From: a virus
Direction: 5' to 3' (one strand)
Virus record (IMG/VR): IMGVR_UViG_3300027144_000222
Coordinates: 1 to 25,949 of that record
DNA length: 25,949 nt
The notes under the pieces are model-generated. The model saw only the letters and a program-made list of their open reading frames with translations. It did no database searches and was not told the DNA's origin. Both the position numbers and the translations under genes were made by a program. This document shows positions 7,507-13,950 of the stretch, in pieces (positions within the stretch are counted from its first letter, which is position 1; the number at the start of each line of letters is the position of its first letter).

Positions 7507-8423
7507 TAGTCGTCCGCAAGACTTGCGAAGTAACTCATATTATCATCACTCTTTTCATCATTCCAAGGTGGAGTTTCTTCGGTTGTCTTAGCAGCCGTCT
7601 TCATCTTGGTTTCAACGAAGAGTTCATCCTCTGCATCAAGCGGATTTACCTTCTCTGCGGTAGGCACACGAGTACCACTACCAAGAACAGTATTCAGCTT
7701 GGTCTTGAGTTCATCATAAGACTTGAAGTTTGAGGGATCAAGAAAAGCGGCAAGTGAATGCGTTTGCTTCCAGATTGCTTCTAGCTTATCCTCATTTTCA
7801 TCAAGTGGCGTATTACCATCAAATTCTGACTTATCGTAGTTACGATAGCCTTCTACCTGACGAATACGGAGCTTAAAGTTAGCACCTTCCCAGAGGTCGA
7901 ACGGATTAACCGGCTTCTCATCTTCAAAGGTAGGCTGCATTACGTCCTTGATCTTGTCGAAAATCTTCTTACCATACTTATAGAGAAAGACTTTACCTTC
8001 GTTCTCAGGGTTCGATGGGTCCTTAACAACAAGAACGTTAGAGATATAAGACAAGCGGCGCTTCTGCTTACGAGCAATTTCCTTGTTGGCCTCGATACCT
8101 GAATTCCAGAGTTCTGAATTGAGTTCACCGAGAGGATCTGGCTTGTTAATAGTGGTCAGCGAATTTTCGATATACCACTTTCCGGACGGACCTTGAAAGC
8201 CATGATCATACACACGAACCCAAGGAAGTTCTTCACCTGGAGGAGCAGGAAGAAAACGAAGAACAGCCTGGCCATTGCCAGCCTTATCTACAGAAGGCTT
8301 CCAGAGGCGTTCATCGTCGCCGCGCTTTTCGTTTGTGGGATTTGCAATCTTTTCGACTTCTTTCATAAGTGAGTCGAAGTTGCCACGGTTCTTACGGAGT
8401 TCCGAGAGAGAATTAAAAGACAT
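7506..8423 (-). CDS. 32: Single-stranded DNA-binding protein gp32
   Basis: This 305-residue T4 gp32-family protein coats ssDNA and organises phage replication and recombination. The N-terminal basic segment contains SLSELRKNRGNFDSLMKEVE, covering the cooperativity motif region. The core OB-fold blocks are AVLRFLPAP, DHGFQGPSGKWYIENS, NVLVVKDPSNPENEGKVFLY and KYGKKIFDKI. The C-terminus is acidic and ends SYFASLADD, matching the protein-interaction tail of T4 gp32. The protein has no cysteine at all, so the T4 zinc site is absent; the corresponding segment reads NSLTTINKPDPLGELNSELW. It is the last gene of the minus-strand replication unit, with AAGGA upstream of the ATG and a repeat array in its leader. 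Confidence 0.95.
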   Translation of the reverse strand: MSFNSLSELRKNRGNFDSLMKEVEKIANPTNEKRGDDERLWKPSVDKAGNGQAVLRFLPAPPGEELPWVRVYDHGFQGPSGKWYIENSLTTINKPDPLGELNSELWNSGIEANKEIARKQKRRLSYISNVLVVKDPSNPENEGKVFLYKYGKKIFDKIKDVMQPTFEDEKPVNPFDLWEGANFKLRIRQVEGYRNYDKSEFDGNTPLDENEDKLEAIWKQTHSLAAFLDPSNFKSYDELKTKLNTVLGSGTRVPTAEKVNPLDAEDELFVETKMKTAAKTTEETPPWNDEKSDDNMSYFASLADD

Positions 8424-8440
8424 ATTTGTATTCCTTACTT

Positions 8441-8480
8441 TGCGTTGTATTGCGTTATATTGCGTTAATATTTGCGTTGT
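8441..8480 (-). promoter_or_regulatory. AACGCAA repeat array in the gp32 leader (possible autoregulatory operator)
   Basis: On the minus strand the gp32 leader carries four AACGCAA units, three of them with an exact 10-base period (AACGCAATAT, AACGCAATAC, AACGCAAAGT), directly followed by the AAGGA ribosome binding site at 8432-8436 and the ATG at 8423. T4 gp32 represses its own translation by binding an A/U-rich leader that overlaps its ribosome binding site. This array is in the right place to do the same, which is an inference. Confidence 0.5.
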
Positions 8481-8632
8481 GTATCATAATCATCGTAGTC
8501 ATCGAAATCTTCTTCTTGACTACCAGAGTATTTATACAGGTTTTTGCGGTGCTTACTGGATTTGTCCACACCTTTACGAACTTCTTTGACACGAGGTTCG
8601 TAATCGAAGTCTCTACGCTTAGAATGACTCAT
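8465..8632 (-). CDS. Small phage protein between gp59 and gp32 (55 aa)
   Basis: The ATG at 8632 lies directly against the gp59 stop at 8633, and the stop TAA at 8465-8467 lies within the gp32 leader repeats. The product has a basic first half (MSHSKRRDFDYEPRVKEVRK) and an acidic end (QEEDFDDYDDYD). It has no recognisable family. Its tight spacing within a replication operon, and a length that clears the gap exactly, support a real gene. An internal TATAAATA on the same strand lies in its coding sequence. Confidence 0.65.
   Translation of the reverse strand: MSHSKRRDFDYEPRVKEVRKGVDKSSKHRKNLYKYSGSQEEDFDDYDDYDTQRKY
8529..8536 (-). promoter_or_regulatory. Possible late promoter (TATAAATA) upstream of gp32
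   Basis: An exact TATAAATA on the minus strand lies 106 bases before the gp32 ATG, inside the 55-residue ORF. T4 gene 32 is also served by more than one promoter class, so a late promoter here is plausible. It overlaps codons for LYKY and could be chance. Confidence 0.4.
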
Positions 8633-9223
8633 TTAACAGACCACTTGGCCTTTCTCCTTGATCCATAGTTGAGAGAATTTGTCTTTATCAAACTTGACAA
8701 AGATGCGGTACTTTGTTATCAAACGAGATACATCTTTCCATATAAAATCATTTGCTAACACAGTATTATTACTATACACGAAATTAAACAATTTGTCAAG
8801 AATAATTAGGGTTTCAAGACTAATTTTTTTACCAAGGTATAGTTTTAATGCTAAGGGATGTTGACCATCACTAATCAATGGATCAACATTTGCTTTTTCA
8901 GCCTCTAACATAAGTGTAGAAATATCTTGGGTGAACAGATATGTCAACTTCTCTTTTCTAGCCTTCCAGTCCCGATATACGTTATCACTTTCGGCATCAA
9001 ATAAACCATTATGTCCATTGACAAAGTTAGCAACGAAATAATCTACCATCTCAGTAAAGGTAAATCGTTTGGCCAACTTGCGAAACAATAGAACATCCTT
9101 ACGTTTAAGAAATGTTTCTCTCTTACACCTGACACCCGATTTCGTTTTTGTGATATCGTAATCATCAGACGTAAAATGAAGTTTGAGTGACATGTAGACA
9201 CGATAAACTTCGAAAGAGTCCAT
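8633..9223 (-). CDS. 59: DNA helicase loader gp59
   Basis: This 196-residue protein is recognisable as the gp59 family, which loads the gp41 replicative helicase onto gp32-coated forks. The N-terminus FEVYRVYMSLKLHFTSDDYD is typical. Later blocks include FTEMVDYFVANFVNGHNGLF and the C-terminal half with ALKLYLGKKISLETLIILDK. It is slightly shorter than T4 gp59 (217 residues). Its start overlaps the gp33 stop as TAATG at 9221-9225. The gene order 33-59-small-32 is a variation on the T4 32/59/33 cluster. Confidence 0.9.
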   Translation of the reverse strand: MDSFEVYRVYMSLKLHFTSDDYDITKTKSGVRCKRETFLKRKDVLLFRKLAKRFTFTEMVDYFVANFVNGHNGLFDAESDNVYRDWKARKEKLTYLFTQDISTLMLEAEKANVDPLISDGQHPLALKLYLGKKISLETLIILDKLFNFVYSNNTVLANDFIWKDVSRLITKYRIFVKFDKDKFSQLWIKEKGQVVC

Positions 9224-9498
9224 TAGAAGGGTAGCTTTCCATCCTTGCGCTTCAACATATTTAGTTCTTCTGCTTCCGCACGAATCTTTTCTTTGAGTGA
9301 AGTTGTCAATAGAACCGATGCCGATTCCATCTCAATATCATTCTTCACGCAATAATCAACTAGCAAGTCCATACACGGTAGACCTGTTGTTGATGCTTGT
9401 TTCTCAATAAATTGAGAAAACTCAGTAGAAGTTCTAAACTTTTTCGTAATCAGAAATTCGTTGCTGACTTCATCTACCACTTGAAAATCCTCGACCAT
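9223..9498 (-). CDS. 33: Late promoter transcription accessory protein gp33
   Basis: This 91-residue protein fits the gp33 family of marine T4-like phages. gp33 binds host RNA polymerase and links it to the sliding clamp for late transcription. Visible features are the helical core (EFSQFIEKQASTTGLPCMDL, LVDYCVKNDIEME, SLKEKIRAEAEELNMLKRKD) and the short hydrophobic C-terminus GKLPF, where clamp-contacting residues lie in T4. It overlaps the upstream methylase by 29 bases and gp59 by 1 base. Its presence fits the TATAAATA elements seen in this window. Confidence 0.85.
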   Translation of the reverse strand: MVEDFQVVDEVSNEFLITKKFRTSTEFSQFIEKQASTTGLPCMDLLVDYCVKNDIEMESASVLLTTSLKEKIRAEAEELNMLKRKDGKLPF

Positions 9499-10015
9499 AA
9501 AATTGTGTTCCGCTCATTTCATTTTTATCAAAAAGATACCAACAAGAATTGTCCTTGCCAGTAAACTTACTATCTTCAATCCACTTTACTCTCCCGATGG
9601 CCACGACCTTACTACAATATTGTAGATAGGGTATTGCTTGTTTAGTATGCATCCAGTCGGCATCAAAGAGAAGCCACGTCGGACGAATACTAGCAAACCT
9701 ATCAATCAATGGATGTAGTATCCATCGCGACCAAGGCGGATTAGTTATAATATAGCTGGTATTTACGGGAATGTCAACAGTTAATGCATCATATTTTTCA
9801 ATAGACGGGTCTTTAGGATCAATATCAGAAACCAAAGTAGCTACGGCATTACTGTCTGTTAAGGTGTCGATATGCCTACAGAGTCTACCGTCGCCAGCAC
9901 AAGGCTCAGCGAAGGTAAACTCCGAGGGAAGAAAGGGTAAGAGAGGCTTTACTGCATCCAACGGAGTCGGATAGAAATCATTCTTACGATGTTCAAAGTT
10001 ACTTCTCTTACCCAT
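9470..10015 (-). CDS. DNA adenine-methylase-like protein (class I SAM methyltransferase)
   Basis: This 181-residue protein opens with NFEHRKNDFYPTPLDAVKPL and carries the SAM-binding motif FAEPCAGDGRL (about residues 34-44) and the catalytic motif NPPW (about residues 92-95), which is characteristic of N6-adenine or N4-cytosine amino-methyltransferases. Further blocks are TWLLFDADWMHTKQAIPYL and VVAIGRVKWIEDSKFTGKDN. It lacks an obvious target recognition domain and is short, so specificity is unclear. It lies 3 bases after the endolysin stop and overlaps gp33. No partner restriction enzyme is seen, so protection from host nucleases or regulation is more likely than restriction-modification. 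Confidence 0.82.
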   Translation of the reverse strand: MGKRSNFEHRKNDFYPTPLDAVKPLLPFLPSEFTFAEPCAGDGRLCRHIDTLTDSNAVATLVSDIDPKDPSIEKYDALTVDIPVNTSYIITNPPWSRWILHPLIDRFASIRPTWLLFDADWMHTKQAIPYLQYCSKVVAIGRVKWIEDSKFTGKDNSCWYLFDKNEMSGTQFYGRGFSSGR

Positions 10016-10018
10016 TCT

Positions 10019-10624
10019 TTATCCTGCATAAAATATATGATCACCAATTTTAGTTACTCTACGAAGATTCCAACCTGGACTTACATAGTCGGCATGGTAG
10101 AATAGAACATTTTTTCCTAATACGCCATGATTAGCCCCATCGAACAATACCTTTTCAGCCACTCTTTTGGCTTGTGCGTATTGTTGCGCACTGCGCACAC
10201 TCTTCTTTCCTTCGCACACCCATGAGAACTGACACACACGTTTTGTTCTCTGGTATACAACGGAGCATACGGATTTAGGAAACTTGGGGCTATTTACCCG
10301 ATTGATAGTGACAGCAGCAACGGCCAATTTGCCTTGAGTAGACTGGTTACCAGCCTCATAATAGATATTGTCTGCGAGACACTTCAATTCTCTGTTGTTT
10401 GCCAGACGAATATTTTGTGTCTGGATTCTTTGTTGTGTTACTTTACGTTGTTGTTCTTGAGCATCTTCTTTGATGTCCTGGATTACTTCTCCAACGCCGA
10501 GGGAATATTCCCTTGCTTCTCTTTCGATGGCAGTTTCAGCATATGAATTAATTCCATATAAACTATAACTTAATAGTGTAATAATCGAAAGAAACTTGAA
10601 AAACTTCTTATTAAAGGAAGTCAT
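10019..10624 (-). CDS. Cell wall hydrolase, SleB family, with signal sequence (endolysin)
   Basis: This 201-residue protein has a Lys-rich N-terminus followed by a hydrophobic segment (FLSIITLLSYSLYGI) and a likely cleavage after AYSYA-type residues (NSYA-ET), suggesting export by the host Sec system. The catalytic SleB/Hydrolase_2 domain occupies about residues 80-200: CLADNIYYEAGNQSTQGKLA with the family's catalytic Glu, then VAAVTINRV, CQFSWVC, and FYHADYVSPGW near the end. It would cut host peptidoglycan for lysis; a signal-sequence endolysin does not need a classical holin for export. Domains of this type are common in phages and hosts among alphaproteobacteria. It is the first gene of the unit that runs to gp32. 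Confidence 0.9.
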   Translation of the reverse strand: MTSFNKKFFKFLSIITLLSYSLYGINSYAETAIEREAREYSLGVGEVIQDIKEDAQEQQRKVTQQRIQTQNIRLANNRELKCLADNIYYEAGNQSTQGKLAVAAVTINRVNSPKFPKSVCSVVYQRTKRVCQFSWVCEGKKSVRSAQQYAQAKRVAEKVLFDGANHGVLGKNVLFYHADYVSPGWNLRRVTKIGDHIFYAG

Positions 10625-10695
10625 CTTATTTCCATTTTTTTGTTATACTTGAGAGGGTATTAACCAGTGACTCCCCACACTGATTGTCCGAAGAC

Positions 10696-10743
10696 AAAAA
10701 ATGACCCACTGTGCTTGCTGGTGTCAGGTCGCACAATGGGTCA
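10696..10743 (-). terminator. Intrinsic terminator of the tmRNA gene
   Basis: The inverted repeat TGACCCACTGTGC (10702-10714) and GCACAATGGGTCA (10731-10743) forms a 13-position stem with one mismatch, followed on the minus strand by a run of six T (10696-10701). It lies just downstream of the tmRNA coding piece and upstream of the endolysin gene. Confidence 0.88.
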
Positions 10744-10751
10744 TACAACTA

Positions 10752-11132
10752 TTTAGCATTCATAGGTTCTTAGTTCACTCATTTCATCGTATATACAGAA
10801 CATGTGATAGTTTTATTCTGTTTCGAGGGAAAACTATCAAAAACCCAATGAGATTATGCGGCTAGCGCATATCCTGCAAAGGCAACGTTATCGTTTGCAT
10901 TTACGTTTAGTGGCACTTTGCCAAGCAATCAGTCTCGAACCGCCCTATTACACGAAAATCGAATTCCATGGTCACCCCCATCATCTACACAGCGAGCCAA
11001 GTCGGACATCGTCACCTATGACTCAGCTGGGTTGCGATCCTTGCCACGTCATGGTCTACTGTGTAGATGGTGGAGGTGCGGGGAGTCGAACCCCGGTCTT
11101 TCCGCCTTTATTGTTGATTGTCATCAACTGAT
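10752..11132 (-). ncRNA. ssrA: tmRNA, circularly permuted two-piece form
   Basis: Reading the minus strand, the acceptor piece comes first: a T-arm with a 5-bp stem and TTCGACT loop (11079-11095), then CACCTCC, A and an encoded CCA (11068-11078). After an 88-base intervening segment the coding piece begins GGGGGTG (10973-10979), which pairs with CACCTCC over 7 bp with one G-U, closing the alanine-type acceptor stem. The intervening segment is closed by a perfect 10-bp inverted repeat (10983-10992 with 11059-11068), so the precursor forms one long hairpin to be processed. The tag frame at 10854-10898 encodes ANDNVAFAGYALAA and a stop. A 10-bp stem (10806-10840) follows the tag, in the place of a pseudoknot. 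The permuted order is that of alphaproteobacterial and some cyanobacterial and betaproteobacterial tmRNAs. The mature ends away from the acceptor stem are approximate. Confidence 0.88.
10854..10898 (-). other. tmRNA proteolysis-tag reading frame
   Basis: Fourteen codons from GCA (10896-10898) to TAA (10854-10856) encode ANDNVAFAGYALAA. The ANDN start and the Ala-Leu-Ala-Ala end are hallmarks of tags recognised by ClpXP/SspB-type degradation. GCA as resume codon is usual; the bases before it read GTAAAT. Confidence 0.88.
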
Positions 11133-11138
11133 ATTTTA

Positions 11139-11167
11139 TTTATATACTAGTTTGCTTTGGAAGTCAA
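11139..11167 (-). promoter_or_regulatory. tmRNA promoter (TTGACT - 17 - TATAAA, overlapping TATAAATA)
   Basis: On the minus strand TTGACT (11162-11167) and TATAAA (11139-11144) are separated by exactly 17 bases, a good sigma70-type promoter 5 bases beyond the stop of the A-type carrier gene. The -10 is part of an exact TATAAATA (11137-11144), so the same site could also work as a T4-type late promoter, allowing expression through the cycle. Confidence 0.7.
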
Positions 11168-11172
11168 CCGTT

Positions 11173-11517
11173 TTATAGATTAAAATTGATACTTTCTCCG
11201 CAGCCGCAACTACTTGATGCGAGAGGTGCTTGTATTTCGATGACGCTACCAATAATATCAACTTTCTTATTGACGGTACTGCCAATAAGATAGAGTTCAG
11301 ATGGCCTATCTAACCAGAACGTCCAATCATCATACTCTTGTGGAAAGTCATCTTCTATGAGTTCGTCTGCACTCTTTACCAAATCCCACTTGTAGCTGAA
11401 TCCAGCACAGCCGCCACCTGCAAGAGATAGGCGAACACCCAGTGCGTTGTTCGAAACGGAGACATTACGAAAATGCTCAAGTGCGGATTCCGTAAACTGT
11501 ATGCGGTCTTTTATCAT
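11173..11517 (-). CDS. A-type Fe-S cluster carrier (IscA/ErpA/HesB family)
   Basis: This 114-residue protein carries the three invariant cysteines of the family: Cys37 in AGGGCAGFSY and Cys104/Cys106 in SSSCGCGESINF. The spacing C-X66-C-X-C is close to that of IscA. The start at 11517 (MIKDRIQFTESAL) fits the family N-terminus; a longer frame from 11553 would overlap the exonuclease end and is less likely. A-type carriers pass Fe-S clusters to target enzymes. This gene follows the exonuclease by 4 bases and shares its promoter. Four radical SAM proteins, each needing a [4Fe-4S] cluster, are encoded upstream in another unit, so it may serve them (inference). Confidence 0.92.
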   Translation of the reverse strand: MIKDRIQFTESALEHFRNVSVSNNALGVRLSLAGGGCAGFSYKWDLVKSADELIEDDFPQEYDDWTFWLDRPSELYLIGSTVNKKVDIIGSVIEIQAPLASSSCGCGESINFNL

Positions 11518-11521
11518 CAAA

Positions 11522-12190
11522 CTATTTATTACGGCTCGCTTCGAATAAATCACGAGTTTCGATAAGTTTTTTGGCCCAGTTGTCGCGCTTTTCTACGAAC
11601 ACCTGAGGCTCATCGCCATCCACTGCAATCAAGATAACGAGAAAGGGAACAGGAATACCAGTTCGTTCTTCATACATAATTGCATATGCAGCGGTCTGCA
11701 TAAAGTAGGAACTGATATATTCCTTCTTCTTGGGCCGATTAGAAGTCTTAAAGTCGATTACGGCGCGAATACCATTGTATTCTCCGATACAGTCAACTCG
11801 ACCAGCCATACGCAGGAAGTCGCTGTATAATGCCAGCTCTTGGCAGTGAATGTTATCGATAGGTTCAAGAATTGACTTAAACTTAGTAAACATTTCCTTG
11901 TCGAGTAAGGACGCTTTCACGCTATCAAAATCGACTTCTTCATTCTTTAGATATGCTTCGGTAAGTGTGTGTATTTTAGTACCACGAGTAGAAGCCTGCT
12001 TAGAAATGCGGTCGGCTTCTTCTTCACCAACGCGCTCACGCCACTTGTTGATGCCATCTTTATTCAGAACACCGAGAACGGTGGTAGCAGAGGGATAACC
12101 AACACCTGAGGCATTGACATAAACTCTGCTACCATCTTCTCTTGTTTCATCTTGGGCAAAATCGGTATAATCATAGATCGTTTTAAACAT
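11522..12190 (-). CDS. PD-(D/E)XK exonuclease (RecB/MGME1-like)
   Basis: This 222-residue nuclease of the type common in T4-like marine phages has RGTKIHTLTEAYL near residue 70 (the helix with conserved His and Glu), then GRVDCIGEYNG and AVIDFKTS around residues 128-150, supplying the catalytic D...DxK of the PD-(D/E)XK fold, and YFMQTAAYAIMYEE with the QxxxY motif near residue 165. A single-strand or end-directed DNase role in recombination or host DNA breakdown is likely. The N-terminal YVNASGVGYPSATTVLG is also typical of these phage proteins. A strong promoter lies just upstream. Confidence 0.86.
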   Translation of the reverse strand: MFKTIYDYTDFAQDETREDGSRVYVNASGVGYPSATTVLGVLNKDGINKWRERVGEEEADRISKQASTRGTKIHTLTEAYLKNEEVDFDSVKASLLDKEMFTKFKSILEPIDNIHCQELALYSDFLRMAGRVDCIGEYNGIRAVIDFKTSNRPKKKEYISSYFMQTAAYAIMYEERTGIPVPFLVILIAVDGDEPQVFVEKRDNWAKKLIETRDLFEASRNK

Positions 12191-12194
12191 ATAC

Positions 12195-12223
12195 TCTTAT
12201 AACATGATTCGCATAGTTTGTCA
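12195..12223 (-). promoter_or_regulatory. Sigma70-like promoter for exonuclease-A-type carrier
   Basis: On the minus strand TTGACA is followed after exactly 17 bases by TATAAG and then AGTATATG, with the ATG being the exonuclease start at 12190. The same TATAAGAGTAT context occurs in the promoter at 22860-22888. The closeness to the ATG means either a nearly leaderless transcript or a start at a downstream ATG. Confidence 0.75.
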
Positions 12224-12229
12224 AGTCTT

Positions 12230-12985
12230 TTATGCGTATCTCTCCTCATATTCTAGTCTGGCCAGAATATATTCTTTAACCAATTTGGACCTTACTATAT
12301 CATGAACAGAAAACTCTACAGTTTTGAACGAAGGCATTAGTTCGGCGATAGCGATGAACTTTTGAAGTCCAGACATATCGGTCTTTTTATATAGATCAGT
12401 CTGTCGGAAATCTCCGCAGAATATGATCTTTGAGTTTCTGCCAATTCTGGTCATAATTGAATTTAATTCCATATCCGTCATATTTTGACATTCATCGACA
12501 ATGACGATGGAATTATCTAGAGTGATACCACGAACAAATGAGGTGATCATAAAGTTCACTGACTTTTGTTCTTGCAATCGCTGAAATGGCTGGATGTGAT
12601 TAAACAAATCCTCGCAGATTTCTACATAAGGTAACTGATAAACTTCTGTCTTTTCTTTCTCATCTCCAGGTAGGTGACCAATTTCTCTTGACGGAACAGC
12701 AGAGCGGACTATTACTACTCGCTCAAATACTGTTTCTGGATCTAGTGCCTCTTCTAGTGCCTTAAAAAGCGCGATGTATGTTTTCCCTGTTCCTGCTACA
12801 CCGTGAAGTAATATTGCTGCGGACTGTTGATTATAAAGTTCAAAAAATTGTCTCTGATTAAAGGTTTTTGGTTGAATATTTTTTAGGTCTTCGTATTTTA
12901 CTTTGCATAGCTTGCTCTTCTCTAGGGTTACGGGCGAGTCATTATTTGAGACAACTTGTAAGGCGTTTTGTTTTCTTCTTGACAT
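12230..12985 (-). CDS. phoH: PhoH-family ATPase
   Basis: This 251-residue PhoH-like P-loop protein, a common gene in marine and T4-like phages, has Walker A GVAGTGKT at residues 62-69, the PhoH block VVIVRSAVPSREIGHLPGDE, Walker B SIVIVDECQNM and a sensor-like IIFCGDFRQTDL. The start at 12985 is chosen over an upstream frame start because AAAGGA precedes it at good spacing and the sequence MSRRKQNALQ looks natural. Biological function remains debated for the family (ATPase, RNA-linked or phosphate-related). It lies directly downstream of a terminator hairpin, so it must use its own weak promoter or readthrough. Confidence 0.94.
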   Translation of the reverse strand: MSRRKQNALQVVSNNDSPVTLEKSKLCKVKYEDLKNIQPKTFNQRQFFELYNQQSAAILLHGVAGTGKTYIALFKALEEALDPETVFERVVIVRSAVPSREIGHLPGDEKEKTEVYQLPYVEICEDLFNHIQPFQRLQEQKSVNFMITSFVRGITLDNSIVIVDECQNMTDMELNSIMTRIGRNSKIIFCGDFRQTDLYKKTDMSGLQKFIAIAELMPSFKTVEFSVHDIVRSKLVKEYILARLEYEERYA

Positions 12986-13014
12986 AACAGTCCTTTGAGG
13001 TTTGAGGTTGATAC

Positions 13015-13046
13015 AAAAAAGGCGACACTGCAATTGCAGTGTCGCC
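13015..13046 (-). terminator. Intrinsic terminator ending the long radical SAM operon
   Basis: A perfect 26-base palindrome at 13021-13046 (GGCGACACTG, centre CAATTG, CAGTGTCGCC) is followed on the minus strand by TTTTTT (13015-13020). It lies between the 182-residue gene and PhoH and would end transcripts coming from the promoter at 22860-22888. Confidence 0.93.
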
Positions 13047-13111
13047 TAGTGCCGAGGGAGGCACGATGGATTCGGGAAGAGAAATCGGTATTACTGTCTT
13101 CATGTAGTTAT

Positions 13112-13660
13112 TTATTGAGTTGCGTCTCTCCACCACTCAGGAATTTCACGATTTTTCCATTTTGCCATATTATTTTTTGCACCAACATAATAGTTACGAT
13201 ACGACTGTAGAGAATCGCCTTGTACCTTATATTCGTCAGGCATAGCAGGTGTCGGTTGTGTTAGATGACTTACAGGAATATTTTTTGGGGGCATGCGAAG
13301 AAAATAAACTAGCCGGTCAGTGGCATGGATTTTACCATAGCGATGAGTGTATTCTGTAAGAAGAGACTGGAATAGACACATAAGCCAGTTATAATTATTG
13401 TTAGACTGACGAACCCAGATAGCACTCGGATGATTGATGTGTGTCGCTTTGTAGAGAACTGTTTCAAGGGTGTTATCTTCCATACGCCAGCGTTTGATTG
13501 AACGGCCATTAGCAGTTTTATCTAGGTATTGTTCACCGTCGATTACGCGATGTGCAGTAGATAACAGTTGTGCATATTCTAGGATCATCTTAACGACATG
13601 CTTGTCATTATGATATTCAGCACATTTGGAAACGTCACGATCCAAATAAAAGATATTCAT
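13112..13660 (-). CDS. Conserved phage protein of unknown function (182 aa)
   Basis: This 182-residue protein has a clear conserved-looking layout: MNIFYLDRDVSKCAEYHNDK, then HVVKMILEYAQLLSTAHRV, later HINHPSAIWVRQS, YTHRYGKIH and PQ-type MPDEYK, ending MAKWKNREIPEWW. I have the impression of a family widespread in tailed phages without assigned function. The His/Lys/Cys-rich N-terminal helix could be catalytic, but no known motif matches. It follows the 90-residue gene by 6 bases and is the last gene before the operon terminator. Confidence 0.8.
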   Translation of the reverse strand: MNIFYLDRDVSKCAEYHNDKHVVKMILEYAQLLSTAHRVIDGEQYLDKTANGRSIKRWRMEDNTLETVLYKATHINHPSAIWVRQSNNNYNWLMCLFQSLLTEYTHRYGKIHATDRLVYFLRMPPKNIPVSHLTQPTPAMPDEYKVQGDSLQSYRNYYVGAKNNMAKWKNREIPEWWRDATQ

Positions 13661-13666
13661 GATATA

Positions 13667-13939
13667 TTAACTTTCTTCAATAGATTCACGTATGCAGCGT
13701 ATATGCTCTTTTGCTACATTTGATATTATATCAGATTCCCTCGCAATGTCAAGACATTCTATAACTTCAATTGGGTCCATTTCTAATAAATCGTCCATCA
13801 TCTTTCTTTCTGGTGTAACTCCGAAAGCATTGACGCAAAATAAAACAAGCTCCACATCGGCATCCGTATACAATGGTATACGATAGCGTCTAGGTTCCTT
13901 GCGAAACTTGTCCGGGAACTTTAGAATATTATCAGTCAT
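13667..13939 (-). CDS. Small hypothetical phage protein (90 aa)
   Basis: This 90-residue acidic, helix-rich product starts MTDNILKFPDKFRKEPRRYR and contains MMDDLLEMDPIEVIECLDIA. It has no recognisable domain, signal or membrane segment. It starts 11 bases after the carbamoyltransferase stop and ends 6 bases before the next gene, so it is embedded in the operon. The spacing makes it credible, but function is unknown. Confidence 0.65.
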   Translation of the reverse strand: MTDNILKFPDKFRKEPRRYRIPLYTDADVELVLFCVNAFGVTPERKMMDDLLEMDPIEVIECLDIARESDIISNVAKEHIRCIRESIEES

Positions 13940-13950
13940 GCTAATATTTA

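Noticed and set aside
11068-11095. Possible tRNA, from the T-arm and CCA end
   Set aside because: No anticodon or D-arm sits at tRNA distance. The partner acceptor strand is about 90 bases downstream in the coding piece, as in permuted tmRNA.
10696-11167. tmRNA region as a phage attachment site or remnant of an integrated element
   Set aside because: ssrA genes are common integration sites, but here the RNA gene is complete with promoter and terminator, no integrase or flanking direct repeat is seen, and the phage is of a lytic T4 type.
10856-11178. Two plus-strand open frames of 86-91 residues across the tmRNA region
   Set aside because: The tmRNA structure on the minus strand explains the region; the frames have no ribosome binding site and no recognisable sequence.
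11526-11534. TAATAAATA-type late motif before the A-type carrier gene
   Set aside because: It lies about 8 bases from the ATG, leaving no room for a transcript leader, and has a mismatch to TATAAATA.
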